The notes beneath the pieces were generated by a model that saw only the letters and a program-made list of their open reading frames with translations, was not told the origin of the DNA and did not search any database. Below are positions 35,018 through 43,240 of a stretch of 64,000 nt of DNA, one piece after another. Made by a program: the position numbers and the translations under genes. This DNA is from Sporosarcina luteola. GTDB taxonomy: Bacteria; Bacillota; Bacilli; Bacillales_A; Planococcaceae. The stretch lies in contig NZ_JAMBNV010000005.1 in NCBI RefSeq assembly GCF_023715245.1, positions 1-64,000 on the forward strand, given 5' to 3'. The stretch's first letter is position 1, and every line of letters begins with the position of its first letter.

Positions 35018-35064
35018 GGTACGGAACGCTTTACTTTGGACGCGGGACGGCCGACTTTTGACGC
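35018..35064. repeat. short array with 21-bp period
   Basis: On the minus strand GCGTCAAAAGT, GCGTCCAAAGT and a third degenerate copy (GTACCCAAAAC) start exactly 21 bp apart. This makes about 2.5 units between the DUF2225 gene and its terminator. Confidence 0.5.
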
Positions 35065-35085
35065 TTGCCTTTAATTAATGTAAAC

Positions 35086-35130
35086 AAAAAGGGACTGTCA
35101 CAGAATTTCATTCTGGACAGTCCCTTTTTC
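35086..35130. terminator. bidirectional terminator, DUF2225 gene and yutI
   Basis: The arms AAAAAGGGACTGTC and GACAGTCCCTTTTT bracket a short inner repeat (CAGAAT/ATTCTG). It is suited to both converging genes. Nearly the same stem recurs at 37559-37613. Confidence 0.9.
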
Positions 35131-35132
35131 AA

Positions 35133-35369
35133 TTAGAATACTTGTTCTACTTCCACGACTCCAGGCACTTCTTCAAGCAACGCTCTTTCAATACCTGCTT
35201 TCAACGTGATTGTCGAACTCGGGCATGTACCGCATGCACCTAATAGGCGGAGCTTAACAACTCCCTCTTCGATATCGACTAACTCACAGTCTCCTCCATC
35301 GCGCAGGAGGAATGGGCGCAATTTATTTAAAACTTCTTGTACGGGTTCCATCATAGCTGTATCTGTCAT
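35133..35369 (-). CDS. yutI: NifU C-terminal-domain Fe-S scaffold protein (YutI)
   Basis: This 78-residue NFU-type protein has a cluster-binding CxxC at C46 and C49 (GACGTCPSS) after [17 protein letters not shown]. It binds and transfers Fe-S clusters and works downstream of SufBCD/SufU. AAAGGAGAG precedes the start. It is divergent from yuzD. Confidence 0.93.
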   Translation of the reverse strand: MTDTAMMEPVQEVLNKLRPFLLRDGGDCELVDIEEGVVKLRLLGACGTCPSSTITLKAGIERALLEEVPGVVEVEQVF

Positions 35370-35452
35370 TGTATTATTTCTCTCCTTTCATTATACTTAT
35401 TATAAACTGGATTGAAGAAAAAATCCAATAGAGAATCGGAGGGGTTGTAATT

Positions 35453-35779
35453 ATGGAGAAGAACAATGTGAAAATAGAAATATATGGGGCAGATATTATT
35501 TGCGCGAGCTGTGTGAACGCGCCTTCTTCAAAGGATACATACGAGTGGCTTCAGGCAGCAATTGGCAGGAAATATCCGGGGCAATCTATTGACATTGAAT
35601 ATATTGATATCGAATCGGACATTATCGATCCTAAACAAAAAGGCATTGCGGAGCAAGTGAGGAATGATGAATATTTCTATCCGCTTGTCATTATTGAGGA
35701 TGAAGTGATCGGCGAAGGTTATATCCAATTGAAGCCGGTATTCAATGAGCTTGAAAAGCACGGATTTATTCCAGCGTAA
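35453..35779 (+). CDS. yuzD: DUF1462 thioredoxin-like protein (YuzD)
   Basis: This 108-residue protein starts with a beta-alpha-beta pattern (IEIYGADIICASCVNAPSSK). It carries a CxxC (C22 and C25 by count) and a thioredoxin-like end (YFYPLVIIEDEVIGEGYIQL). Its function is unknown; it lies beside the Fe-S gene yutI in B. subtilis as well. GGAGGGG lies 8 nt before the ATG. Confidence 0.85.
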   Translation: MEKNNVKIEIYGADIICASCVNAPSSKDTYEWLQAAIGRKYPGQSIDIEYIDIESDIIDPKQKGIAEQVRNDEYFYPLVIIEDEVIGEGYIQLKPVFNELEKHGFIPA

Positions 35780-35816
35780 TGTTATTATTGATAATAAAGC
35801 AAGTTAACTGAGAACC

Positions 35817-35856
35817 AAAAAAACCTTTTCCGCTTGTTATGGAAAAGGTTTTTTTA
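35817..35856 (+). terminator. terminator after yuzD
   Basis: The hairpin AAAAAAACCTTTTCC/GGAAAAGGTTTTTTT ends in a T run. Confidence 0.88.
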
Positions 35857-35919
35857 GACTGTAGACAAACTGAGTAATTCAGGTAATTGAATTTTTTCTT
35901 CTATAATAAAAATGAAAAT

Positions 35920-36046
35920 GTTGATTTCCGTTACAGGCGAACGCTTTCCGCGGGCGAGCGGTGAGCCTCCTCAGTCGCTTTGCTCCCTCCGGGGTCTCCC
36001 CTGTCTCGCTTTCCCGCAGGAGTCGTCGCCCTTCACTCCAATCAAC
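35920..36046. repeat. dispersed repeat, family 2, copy B
   Basis: A 127-bp element begins GTTGATTTCCGTTACAGGCG and ends with ATCAAC, giving terminal inverted repeats. CGCTTTCCGCGGGCGAGCGG and TCGCTTTCCCGCAGGAGTCG face each other inside. It lacks the two-hairpin module of copies A and C. Confidence 0.8.
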
Positions 36047-36451
36047 GGCACCACTTAATAACGATTTAGGTGAATGGAATGGAGTGAATTAAGTAGATCA
36101 ATATAGAATTGTAGATTCCCCTCAAAATCTCCTTACTTAAAGCTCCTTGCAGCAATAGATTTCTCCCACGATCAGTTGTTAAAAGACCTTTATTCAACTT
36201 CTAGCAGTCATAATAAGAATTTCAGTTTTCCTAATAATATTGTGACAGCACTCAAATATCCTTTCACGAATTTAGACACAGCAACTAATTGATTAATTTG
36301 TCGGAAAGTTAATGCAATTACTTATTTATGTTGTATAATTATGTTAATTGATAATACGGTGCAAACATGTGGACTTCTTCAATAGGATGTAGTAATTAAG
36401 CAAAGTATTTCGTTTTGGAATCTGTGAAAAAACTATTAGAGGGGGATATTC
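36047..36451. other. AT-rich region upstream of BRCT gene
   Basis: There is no ORF of note on either strand. TATAAT at 36334-36339 (within TTGTATAAT) is a plausible -10 about 115 nt before the BRCT gene; the -35 is not clear. The DNA is as AT-rich as the gene that follows, so it probably arrived with it. Confidence 0.45.
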
Positions 36452-37363
36452 ATGACAAAGGACTATCAGGAAGTTGATGACTATCGTGTATTTACCGCTC
36501 CCGCAGAAGTTCATAAAGCGGTAAATTCATTGATAGGAATGTTGCAAGGTATTCAATTTGATAATATCGTGAACCAACAGGAGTTATCCGAAATTATTAA
36601 CTGGTGCAATCTTCACAGAAGGTTTCAAAAAAAATTTCCGTTTTCAGAGATCATTCCGTTAATTGATAACGCTTTAAGTGATGAAATATTGACCGAAGAA
36701 GAAATCCAAGATATTTTATGGCTTTGCAAAAATGTTGTACATCATGAAGGCTTTAATACGTACTATGATATTGTCACTTCATCTCTTCAGCAATTACAAG
36801 GCATTATACACGGGATAATGGCTGATAATGTATTGCTTGAAGATGAAATCAATCAGTTGTATAACTGGATGGATTCACGTGATTTTCTTAAAGGATTCTA
36901 TCCATTTGATGAGATTTATAGCCTGCTAATCTCAATTAGAAGGGATGGCATAATCAGTGAAGATGAAAAAAACATGCTGAAAGCTTATTTTGGTAACTTC
37001 ATTGACACACGTACATCTGTTAATGTCAATTCATTTGAAATAACAGAATTACAAAGTCAATATTCAATTGGAGGCATTTGTGCAGTATGCCCTGATATCA
37101 TATTTGAAAATAAGAACTTTTCTTTCACCGGTAAATCAGGTAGAACAAACCGCAAAGAAATTGCAGAAATTATAACTAACAAGGGTGGAATATTTAATAA
37201 CAATATCACCCTAAAAACCAACTATTTAATAGTAGGTAATGACGGAAATCCTTGTTGGGCGTTTTCTTGTTATGGAAGAAAGGTAGAAAAAGCAGTTGAT
37301 CTTCGAAAAAACGGCTCATCAATAATCATTGTGCACGAGAACGACTTTTGGGATGAGGTTTAA
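36452..37363 (+). CDS. BRCT-domain protein with duplicated N-terminal helical repeat
   Basis: This 303-residue protein has a C-terminal BRCT domain (about 220-303) beginning NKNFSFTGKSGRTNRKEIAE, with KGGIFNNNITLKTNYLIVG, the kind also found in NAD-dependent DNA ligases. The N-terminal two thirds hold two related helical repeats (about 25-100 and 110-190), each with LQGI, an acidic EL/EI stretch, W, a PFxEI block and an EDE/EEE turn. AGAGGGGG precedes the ATG. Its base composition is AT-rich, and it interrupts a conserved backbone between repeat copies, suggesting acquisition. The function is unknown; DNA-end or nick binding is an inference from BRCT. Confidence 0.8.
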   Translation: MTKDYQEVDDYRVFTAPAEVHKAVNSLIGMLQGIQFDNIVNQQELSEIINWCNLHRRFQKKFPFSEIIPLIDNALSDEILTEEEIQDILWLCKNVVHHEGFNTYYDIVTSSLQQLQGIIHGIMADNVLLEDEINQLYNWMDSRDFLKGFYPFDEIYSLLISIRRDGIISEDEKNMLKAYFGNFIDTRTSVNVNSFEITELQSQYSIGGICAVCPDIIFENKNFSFTGKSGRTNRKEIAEIITNKGGIFNNNITLKTNYLIVGNDGNPCWAFSCYGRKVEKAVDLRKNGSSIIIVHENDFWDEV

Positions 37364-37404
37364 TAGTTTTTATGTTTTTTCCATTGCATTAGATATTATA
37401 AATA

Positions 37405-37520
37405 GTATTGGGGGAAAAGCCGGCACGAAGAACGTCTTTTGCGACCAATAGCGAAAGCGTTGGGAGCGGCATCCGAGGAGTCAAGGCAACACCCACGGAA
37501 AGCAACGTCAGAGTTATAGG
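37405..37520. repeat. decayed copy of family 2 repeat
   Basis: AGCGAAAGCGTTGGGAGCGG, GAGGAGTC and CACCCACGGAAAGCAACGTC resemble the right half of copy A (GCGAAAGCG, GAGGAGGCTGAAG, CGCCCGCGGAAAGCGTCC) with many changes. No intact ends remain. Confidence 0.45.
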
Positions 37521-37558
37521 TTAGGCCCCTATTGTCATATGTATCTTTTTAATCCTCT

Positions 37559-37613
37559 AAAAAGGGACTGTTCAGAAAGTTGATTATCACCAACTATCTG
37601 GACAGTCCCTTTT
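37559..37613. terminator. bidirectional terminator, BRCT gene and yutJ
   Basis: AAAAGGGACTGTTCAG pairs with CTGGACAGTCCCTTTT around an inner AGTTGAT/ATCACCAACT loop. The outer stem is nearly identical to that at 35086-35130. Confidence 0.88.
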
Positions 37614-37617
37614 ACTA

Positions 37618-38682
37618 TTACCCATTATGCCATTTGTACATCCAAAGCACACCCGACTTCAGCAATCTTGCAATCCGCCCTGTAACAGTGCGGTCTGCCA
37701 AGTAGGCGAAGCCTTGTTTCTTTCCTAAGGAGCCCATGAAGCCTTTAAGCTTGATTTCGGGCATCTCTTGCGGCAATGGTTCGTTATTCCATACGTGGCG
37801 AAGCACTTTGACGATCTGTTCCGCCTGTTCCTCTGCAAGCTGGGCGCTCGGAGCGTGAGGAAGGTCGGCGATGTCACCTACGACATATGCATTCTCATGG
37901 CCAGGAATTTGGTGGTATTGGTTTAGCACGATTCGTCCTCTGTTCATTTCCACGTCCAATTCACGTGCAATTGAGACCGGCTGGATTCCGGCAGTCCATA
38001 CGACGGCGTCGACATGGATTTCGTCCTCGTGATTGTAAAGGATATTCTTTTCGACTTTTGTAATGTTTGAGTTGGAGACGACTTCCACTTCGTGCTTATC
38101 GAACCAATCTTTGACGTAGTTACTTAGCCGTTCAGGAAAGTCCTTCAGAATGCGTGGTCCCCTATCGAATAATTTAATTTTCAGGTCCGGCCGGCTTTCA
38201 CGCAATTCACTTGCGAGTTCAATGCCACTTAAGCCTGCGCCGACGATGCCGACAGTCGCTCCCCCGCCAAGCTCTTGAAGCAGCTTGTATGTAGCTCTCG
38301 ATTGTCCGATTGTCTGGATGCTGCTCGTGTATTCCGCCGCTCCCGGAACATCGTGGTAATTGTCCTCACAACCGAGTCCGATGACAAGCTCGTCATACGC
38401 GATTTCTTCACCATTGCGAAGCTGAATCGCCTTCTCTTCCAACTTGATTTGTGCGATTTCCCCTTCAACGACTTTTAGTTTTTCATGTGCAGGCAGCGCG
38501 ACACGGATATCCGAGTCAGGAGCTGTTCCTGCTGCTAATGCATAAAATTCTGTTTTAAGACTATGGAAAGGTGTTCTATCAATCAATGTGATTTCCAGAT
38601 CGGTGGGCAATTCTTTATTGAGTAGACGAAGCAAAATGCGCATATTACCGTAGCCTGCACCTAATAATACTAGTTTTCTCAT
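37618..38682 (-). CDS. yutJ: NADH dehydrogenase-like flavoprotein (YutJ)
   Basis: This 354-residue type II NADH-dehydrogenase-like protein has FAD motif GAGYGNM near residue 8, NAD motif VGIVGAGLSGIELASEL at about 143-159 and second FAD motif AYVVGDIADL near 263. It is shorter than YumB and diverges in the C-terminal membrane-attachment region. It probably oxidises NADH with transfer to quinone, but activity of YutJ-type proteins is not established. AAAGGAG lies 6 nt before the ATG. Confidence 0.88.
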   Translation of the reverse strand: MRKLVLLGAGYGNMRILLRLLNKELPTDLEITLIDRTPFHSLKTEFYALAAGTAPDSDIRVALPAHEKLKVVEGEIAQIKLEEKAIQLRNGEEIAYDELVIGLGCEDNYHDVPGAAEYTSSIQTIGQSRATYKLLQELGGGATVGIVGAGLSGIELASELRESRPDLKIKLFDRGPRILKDFPERLSNYVKDWFDKHEVEVVSNSNITKVEKNILYNHEDEIHVDAVVWTAGIQPVSIARELDVEMNRGRIVLNQYHQIPGHENAYVVGDIADLPHAPSAQLAEEQAEQIVKVLRHVWNNEPLPQEMPEIKLKGFMGSLGKKQGFAYLADRTVTGRIARLLKSGVLWMYKWHNG

Positions 38683-38821
38683 AGTTTTCTCCTTTGTCTA
38701 TCGATTTTCCGATTTATTCCCACAATGATTATAACAGTTTGTGAGAAGTTTCACAATAAGACAACCTATTTGACGACCGATGAAAATAGGAGTAGCATGC
38801 CAAGTAGGTGAGGTGATCGTC

Positions 38822-39058
38822 GTGAATCCGATCGTGGAATTTTGTATGAGCAATCTTGCTAACGGTTCACAGAAGACATTGGAAGCGTTGGAAAGGGATC
38901 CAAACATAGATGTGTTGGAATATGGCTGTCTCAGTTACTGCACAAAATGTGCTGAAGGATTATATGCTCTCGTCAACGGTGAGGTAGTCGAGGCGGACAC
39001 TCCTGATGAATTGACGGAACGAATTTATCAATTCATAGAAGAAAATCCACTTTTCTAA
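38822..39058 (+). CDS. yuzB: DUF1450 protein (YuzB)
   Basis: This 78-residue protein starts [13 protein letters not shown]. Cysteines lie at about 8 and in GCLSYCTKC (about 35-43). It is a small conserved protein of Firmicutes, of unknown function, perhaps metal- or redox-linked given its thiols. The GTG at 38822 lies 6 nt after GAGGTG; the upstream ATG reading from 38780 is not supported. It is divergent from yutJ. Confidence 0.85.
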   Translation: MNPIVEFCMSNLANGSQKTLEALERDPNIDVLEYGCLSYCTKCAEGLYALVNGEVVEADTPDELTERIYQFIEENPLF

Positions 39059-39060
39059 GA

Positions 39061-39251
39061 TCAAAAGTGGAGGCTGGCGTTTAGACTCGACAGTAAAAGC
39101 AAAGATGTGCTCGTAACGCTTTGCTTTTACTCGCAAAAGCCGTTCTGCGTGACAGCTTTCGCTGGAGGGCTTGAAAAAAAGGCGCTTTTTGCCTTTTCTT
39201 TCAAGACCGAAGCGACCCGAGAGGCTGCCAACCGGAGCTGGACGAAGACAG
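39061..39251. repeat. family 1 repeat variant containing the family 2 inner module
   Basis: Read on the minus strand the outer end is GTCCAGCTCCGGTTGGCAGC followed by CTCGGGTCGCTTCGGTCTTG, as in family 1. The centre (about 39096-39162) is the two-hairpin module seen in 21897-22089 and 62718-62895, with GCAAAGATGTGCTCGTAACG and TCGCAAAAGCCGTTCTGCG. An additional hairpin GAAAAAAAGGCG/CGCCTTTTTTTC-like pairing occurs near 39173-39205. Confidence 0.7.
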
Positions 39252-39252
39252 C

Positions 39253-39286
39253 AAAGAACCGCATTTCATAGTGCGGTTCTTTTTTA
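39253..39286 (+). terminator. terminator on plus strand beyond yuzB
   Basis: The hairpin AAAGAACCGCA/TGCGGTTCTTT is followed by TTTTT. It would end transcripts from yuzB after the repeat. Confidence 0.8.
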
Positions 39287-39314
39287 TTTCAATCTGCTTA
39301 GCTCTTGTCCTTCT

Positions 39315-39764
39315 TTATTGCTCCAGCGGGCTGAAGGCGGAAACAGGACCGAGTTCATTCTCCAAATAATATCTGACCTTCTCGGGGAATGCTTTGATCT
39401 CCTCTTTCGTTTCGTTCAAAACCGCTTCGATTTCCTCACTGTCCACGTCGACAAACTCACGAACGATCATTTTTCGAAGCCCGATCACTTTTTTCAAAGG
39501 GTCAGCCATTTCCGGGGAAATCACTTTTTCATCTTCCATAATGTCGATAATATCGTCATAGCTTCCTGGATCACGCATGATGAAGCCGTCGATCATGGAA
39601 TTACCGACATCAATGATAGACTCGACGATTGTATGAGCAATCCTTTCAAGTGCCAGAGCGTGGATTTTACTTTCATTCCATTTTTGATGCCCTTCGAATA
39701 AAGCGAGAAGACTCTCCATATAAGCTAGCGTTTCATTGATTTTTTGACGATCGATAAAGTACAA
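39315..39764 (-). CDS. yutE: DUF86/HepT-like protein (YutE)
   Basis: This 149-residue all-helical protein belongs to the DUF86/HepT superfamily. The HepT RNase motif (R-x4-6-H with a nearby Y) is altered: GLRKMIVREFVDVD has R in place of the usual H. No MNT-type nucleotidyltransferase partner is adjacent, so this is unlikely to be an active HepT/MntA toxin pair; it corresponds to the housekeeping yutE. TTG start 7 nt after GGGAGGG. Confidence 0.82.
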   Translation of the reverse strand: MYFIDRQKINETLAYMESLLALFEGHQKWNESKIHALALERIAHTIVESIIDVGNSMIDGFIMRDPGSYDDIIDIMEDEKVISPEMADPLKKVIGLRKMIVREFVDVDSEEIEAVLNETKEEIKAFPEKVRYYLENELGPVSAFSPLEQ

Positions 39765-39823
39765 GATTGTTCCCTCCCGGTTGTCTAAACTCCATGTCCA
39801 TCATATCATAACGGGCACACGAA

Positions 39824-39865
39824 TGAACCGCCTCGTCCACAGCATCCCGTGTACAAGGCGGTTCA
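39824..39865. terminator. hairpin between yutD and yutE
   Basis: The arms TGAACCGCCT/AGGCGGTTCA have an inner partial repeat (CACAGCATCCCGTGTAC). No clear T run is present, so terminator function is uncertain. Confidence 0.4.
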
Positions 39866-39871
39866 TCCTAC

Positions 39872-40186
39872 TTATTCTTGTTCCTGTTCCTGCTCTACTG
39901 GCTGCACCTTCACCTTGCCAACTTTCCGGAGGACAAAATAGGCACATCCGAAATTGCAGTATTCATAAAGGTAATCCTGCAAGGTGCTGATCTTCGTTTC
40001 ATAAGTCGCCTTGGAATTGCGGTCCTCATAAAAACCTTTCAGCCGCAGCTGACCGTAACCCCAGTCACCTAAAATATAATCGTATTTCGATAGCACGTCA
40101 CTGAACCTGGCGTCCAATGCTTCCTCGTTAAAACCATCCCGATAGTCTATCTGAATTTCGTATTCATAATTGTTTATCGTTACCAA
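39872..40186 (-). CDS. yutD: DUF1027 protein (YutD)
   Basis: This protein of about 104 residues has the conserved block RFSDVLSKYDYILGDWGYGQ, LRLKGFY and YLYEYCNFGCAYFVLRK of YutD/DUF1027; function is unknown. A glutamine/glutamate-rich tail (EQEQEQE) ends it. The TTG at 40184-40186, 6 nt after GGAAGTG, is the better start; an ATG at 40201 only 3 nt beyond the lipA stop has no ribosome binding site. It is probably co-transcribed with lipA. Confidence 0.85.
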   Translation of the reverse strand: MVTINNYEYEIQIDYRDGFNEEALDARFSDVLSKYDYILGDWGYGQLRLKGFYEDRNSKATYETKISTLQDYLYEYCNFGCAYFVLRKVGKVKVQPVEQEQEQE

Positions 40187-40203
40187 ACTAATCACTTCCA
40201 TTT

Positions 40204-41163
40204 TCAGCTTTGTACCGTTGTTTCTAACATTGCGTCACCAATCCGCTGTTTTTCTCTTGCAGCGGCATTGACCTGTTCGTCAGCATGATAACTGGAACGT
40301 ACCAATGGACCCGCTTCGCAATGGGAAAACCCTTTGGACATTGCGATTTTGCGTAGCTCTCCAAATTCTTGAGGTGTGTAGTATTTTTGGACTTTCAGAT
40401 GTTTTTTTGTTGGTTGTAAGTATTGTCCAATTGTCATGATATCCACTTTATGTGCGCGTAAATCATCCATTGTTTCGATGATTTCCTCTACTGTCTCGCC
40501 AAGCCCAAGCATTAAGGAGGACTTCGTCGGGATTTCCGGATACATCTCTTTTGCTCGGAGAAGAAGCTCCAAGGAACGATCATAGGTCGCACGTGCTCGG
40601 ACCCTCGGTGTCAATCTGCGGACTGTTTCAATATTATGATTCAGAATATCAGGTTTTGCATCCATCAAGCGCTCGAGGTTATCATACTCGCCTCCCATGT
40701 CGGACGGCAATACTTCAACTGTCGTAAACGGGTTTTTACGGCGGATGGCACGGATCGTTTCAGCAAACACCGTGGATCCTCCATCTTTCAAGTCATCTCT
40801 TGCAACAGCTGTAACAACGACATGCTTCAAGTTCATGAGTGCAACGGAATCCGCAACGCGTTCCGGCTCGGCTAAGTCAAGCTCGTTCGGCAATCCGGTT
40901 TTCACTGCACAGAAACGGCAAGCACGTGTACAGACAGCACCAAGTATCATGAATGTAGCTGTACGGCGTTCGCCCCAGCATTCATGGATGTTCGGGCAGC
41001 GGGCTTCTTCACAAACGGTATGTAAGTTCTTTTCACGCATCAATTTTTTTAGGTCCGTATAGTTTTCATTCGTGTTCAATTTTATTTTTAGCCAATCGGG
41101 CTTTCGAACATGTTCTGTCTTTTTCCCTATTTCTGGTCTACATGACACGATAACCGACTCCAT
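40204..41163 (-). CDS. lipA: lipoyl synthase
   Basis: This radical-SAM enzyme inserts two sulfurs into octanoyl groups on lipoyl domains such as GcvH, encoded in this window. The auxiliary cluster cysteines are C51, C56 and C62 ([12 protein letters not shown]), and the SAM cluster is C78-x3-C82-x2-C85 (CTRACRFC). It has 319 residues from the ATG at 41163. A GTG five codons on, 9 nt after GGAG, is an alternative start and gives an N-terminus closer to B. subtilis LipA. Confidence 0.96.
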   Translation of the reverse strand: MESVIVSCRPEIGKKTEHVRKPDWLKIKLNTNENYTDLKKLMREKNLHTVCEEARCPNIHECWGERRTATFMILGAVCTRACRFCAVKTGLPNELDLAEPERVADSVALMNLKHVVVTAVARDDLKDGGSTVFAETIRAIRRKNPFTTVEVLPSDMGGEYDNLERLMDAKPDILNHNIETVRRLTPRVRARATYDRSLELLLRAKEMYPEIPTKSSLMLGLGETVEEIIETMDDLRAHKVDIMTIGQYLQPTKKHLKVQKYYTPQEFGELRKIAMSKGFSHCEAGPLVRSSYHADEQVNAAAREKQRIGDAMLETTVQS

Positions 41164-41260
41164 TCCTATTTGCTTGTTTTGCAGTATATCACTTCTGTCA
41201 ATGTATCATATATTCTGACTTCCAACAACTATTGATGGCAAAGAGATTACTGTGTAAATA

Positions 41261-41293
41261 AGAAAAGAAAGCGCTATGATGCATGCGCTTTCT
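41261..41293 (-). terminator. terminator after metS-like gene
   Basis: The hairpin AGAAAGCGC/GCGCTTTCT is followed on the minus strand by a T-rich TTTCTTTTCTT. Confidence 0.8.
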
Positions 41294-41319
41294 TCCTTTG
41301 TCATTCCATTCGAACAGAG

Positions 41320-41427
41320 TCAGGCTCTGCTCTTCGATTTAGACACTGCCCAAAATATACTTCCCGCAAGTCCACCCCAAATGACGAGGATTCCGAGAAT
41401 CATCATAAAAATTGCTCCACCACTCAT
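41320..41427 (-). CDS. metS: MetS-family small subunit of NSS transporter
   Basis: This 35-residue single-helix protein starts MSGGAIFMMILGILVIWGGL, the pattern of MetS-family NSS transporter small subunits (GAI-MMI-G--IIWGGL). AAGGAGG lies 7 nt before the ATG. It sits 12 nt after the stop of the NSS transporter gene, the normal partner arrangement. In characterised systems the small subunit is needed for methionine/alanine uptake by the large one. Confidence 0.85.
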   Translation of the reverse strand: MSGGAIFMMILGILVIWGGLAGSIFWAVSKSKSRA

Positions 41428-41439
41428 AGCGAATCCTCC

Positions 41440-42969
41440 TTATCGATTATCAAAGTCTGTTGAGTCAGTTGTTTTCTTGTTCCATTTCATTACTGTAAAG
41501 ATGATTGCCATGACGATGGCGAACAATGCGACCATCCAACCTGTAGACATGATGAACGCGTCCGAATACCCTTCGTAGTTTCCATTGTCTGTCTCATGCA
41601 ATTTGAAAATATTGATGCGCAACAAGTCGAACATCATATAGCCAAGGACGATCGGTGTAATGAATCTCAAACAAATTCTCCATAGTGGGCCGACTTGGAT
41701 ATCAGAAATTTCATTCGCATGGTCTTCGAATACACGAAGTTTCTTGAAGACCCATACAATAAGGAAGACTTCGACCAAACCGATTGCAGCTACACCGAAC
41801 TGGTTAATGAAGTAGTCGGCAACGTCTAGGAAATACAAGCCGCCGCGTGTAGCAAACAGCAAGGAGATGACTGCTGCAAGGCCTACACCGAAAAGGACGG
41901 ACTTCGTACGCGAGATGTTGAATTTCTCTGAAATCCCCGCGATATACGTCTCACAGATCGAGATGAGCGATGTGAGACCCGCCAAGACGAGCGATAGGAA
42001 GAACAAAGCTCCGAATAGTCCATTCATTCCCGGCATTTCATTAATGATTTTCGGGAATACGACAAACGCGAGTCCAACACCCGCAGAAGCAACTTCGGAG
42101 ACCGACGTACCTGCCTGTGTCGCCATGAAGCCTAGCGCCGCGAACACTCCGATACCCGCAAGCAATTCGAATCCTGAGTTTGCAAATCCAGTGATGAATG
42201 CGTTATTTGTAATATCCGACTTCTTCGGCAAGTAACTGGAGTATGTGATCATAATGGCAAAGGCAATCGATAGACTGAAGAAAATATGTCCATATGCCGC
42301 TACCCATACTTGTGAATTTGCCAACTTGCTCAAATCCGGTTTAAAGAATGCATCCAGACCGAGCAGCGCCCCGTCAAGAGTAACTGCCCGAATGACGACG
42401 AGAAGGAACACAACGACAAGCGTCGGAATGAAAATCCTGTTCGCCAATTCAATTCCTCGTTTAACTCCTGCTAATAAAATGATGAATGCGATTGCCCAAA
42501 CGAGGACAAGCGGAATAAGTACGCCTGGCACAAGCCCACCGACTTCTCCTGGAGTATCCGCCAAGTTCAGTACGCTCCCGAACAGGAATCCTCCTGTATC
42601 ATCCCCCCATGCCATATTGAAGGAATAGATCGTGTACTTCATCGCCCAAGCGATAATGACTGCATAATACGTCGAAATGACGAACGAGACGAATATGCCC
42701 CACCATCCCAACCATTCGGCCCCTTTTCCTTTCATACGAAAGAAAGATAGTGGCGCAGAACCACGATACTTATGACCTATCGTGAATTCCATGATAAGAA
42801 TCGGGATCCCTGCTGTCAGAAGTGCAAATAAGTATGGAATAAAAAATGCCCCTCCGCCGTTTTCATACGCGACGTATGGAAAACGCCAGATGTTTCCTAA
42901 GCCGACAGCCGATCCGACAGCCGCTAATATAAAGCCGGCGCGGGTCCCCCATTGCGAACGCTGTTCCAT
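41440..42969 (-). CDS. neurotransmitter:sodium symporter (NSS) family transporter
   Basis: This 509-residue LeuT-fold Na+-coupled amino-acid transporter starts WGTRAGFILAAVGSAVGLGN, the unwound helix-1 substrate/Na+ site of the family, followed by IWRFPY. About 12 helices are predicted. With the MetS-type small subunit downstream, methionine and/or alanine uptake is most likely. AGAGGGG precedes the ATG. A consensus promoter lies 70 nt upstream. The MetP name for this family is avoided because the ABC permease at 57333 carries the same symbol. Confidence 0.92.
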   Translation of the reverse strand: MEQRSQWGTRAGFILAAVGSAVGLGNIWRFPYVAYENGGGAFFIPYLFALLTAGIPILIMEFTIGHKYRGSAPLSFFRMKGKGAEWLGWWGIFVSFVISTYYAVIIAWAMKYTIYSFNMAWGDDTGGFLFGSVLNLADTPGEVGGLVPGVLIPLVLVWAIAFIILLAGVKRGIELANRIFIPTLVVVFLLVVIRAVTLDGALLGLDAFFKPDLSKLANSQVWVAAYGHIFFSLSIAFAIMITYSSYLPKKSDITNNAFITGFANSGFELLAGIGVFAALGFMATQAGTSVSEVASAGVGLAFVVFPKIINEMPGMNGLFGALFFLSLVLAGLTSLISICETYIAGISEKFNISRTKSVLFGVGLAAVISLLFATRGGLYFLDVADYFINQFGVAAIGLVEVFLIVWVFKKLRVFEDHANEISDIQVGPLWRICLRFITPIVLGYMMFDLLRINIFKLHETDNGNYEGYSDAFIMSTGWMVALFAIVMAIIFTVMKWNKKTTDSTDFDNR

Positions 42970-43038
42970 TAAAATTCCCCTCTCCCTTTACTCTGTTAAT
43001 AATTTACCATTTTCAGATTATTATATAATCTTAGAACT

Positions 43039-43067
43039 AGTATATCCGTCTTAGTATCTATTGTCAA
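43039..43067 (-). promoter_or_regulatory. promoter of NSS transporter operon
   Basis: The minus strand reads TTGACA (43062-43067), 17 nt, TATACT (43039-43044), an almost perfect sigma-A promoter. Confidence 0.85.
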
Positions 43068-43189
43068 AATGTTTTTTATTGAATAAATATCCATTTCATT
43101 GTATGGGTTTTCTCTTCATCGCAGGAATCTGGGAGTGCACCGGTAGTGGAAATTTATGATTTGGGATGCCGCTTTATGCTTCATCCACA

Positions 43190-43228
43190 AAAAAAAGCCA
43201 CATCTGCCGGGTGCCCGGCGGATGTGAC
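43190..43228 (-). terminator. terminator after NhaC-family gene
   Basis: The stem CACATCCGCCGGG/CCCGGCAGATGTG is followed by GCTTTTTTTT on the minus strand. Confidence 0.9.
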
Positions 43229-43240
43229 AGTTCATATAAG

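Noticed and set aside
36047-36451. Possible small gene or origin-like element upstream of the BRCT gene
   Set aside because: It is AT-rich with no repeated boxes, no DnaA-like cluster and no ORF with a start signal.
39171-39701. 176-residue plus-strand ORF opposite yutE
   Set aside because: It begins in a palindromic repeat, runs antisense to a conserved gene and has no protein similarity that I recognise.
39315-39764. HepT/MntA toxin-antitoxin pair
   Set aside because: Only the HepT-like gene is present; the active-site histidine is replaced and there is no adjacent nucleotidyltransferase. It matches the housekeeping yutE position.
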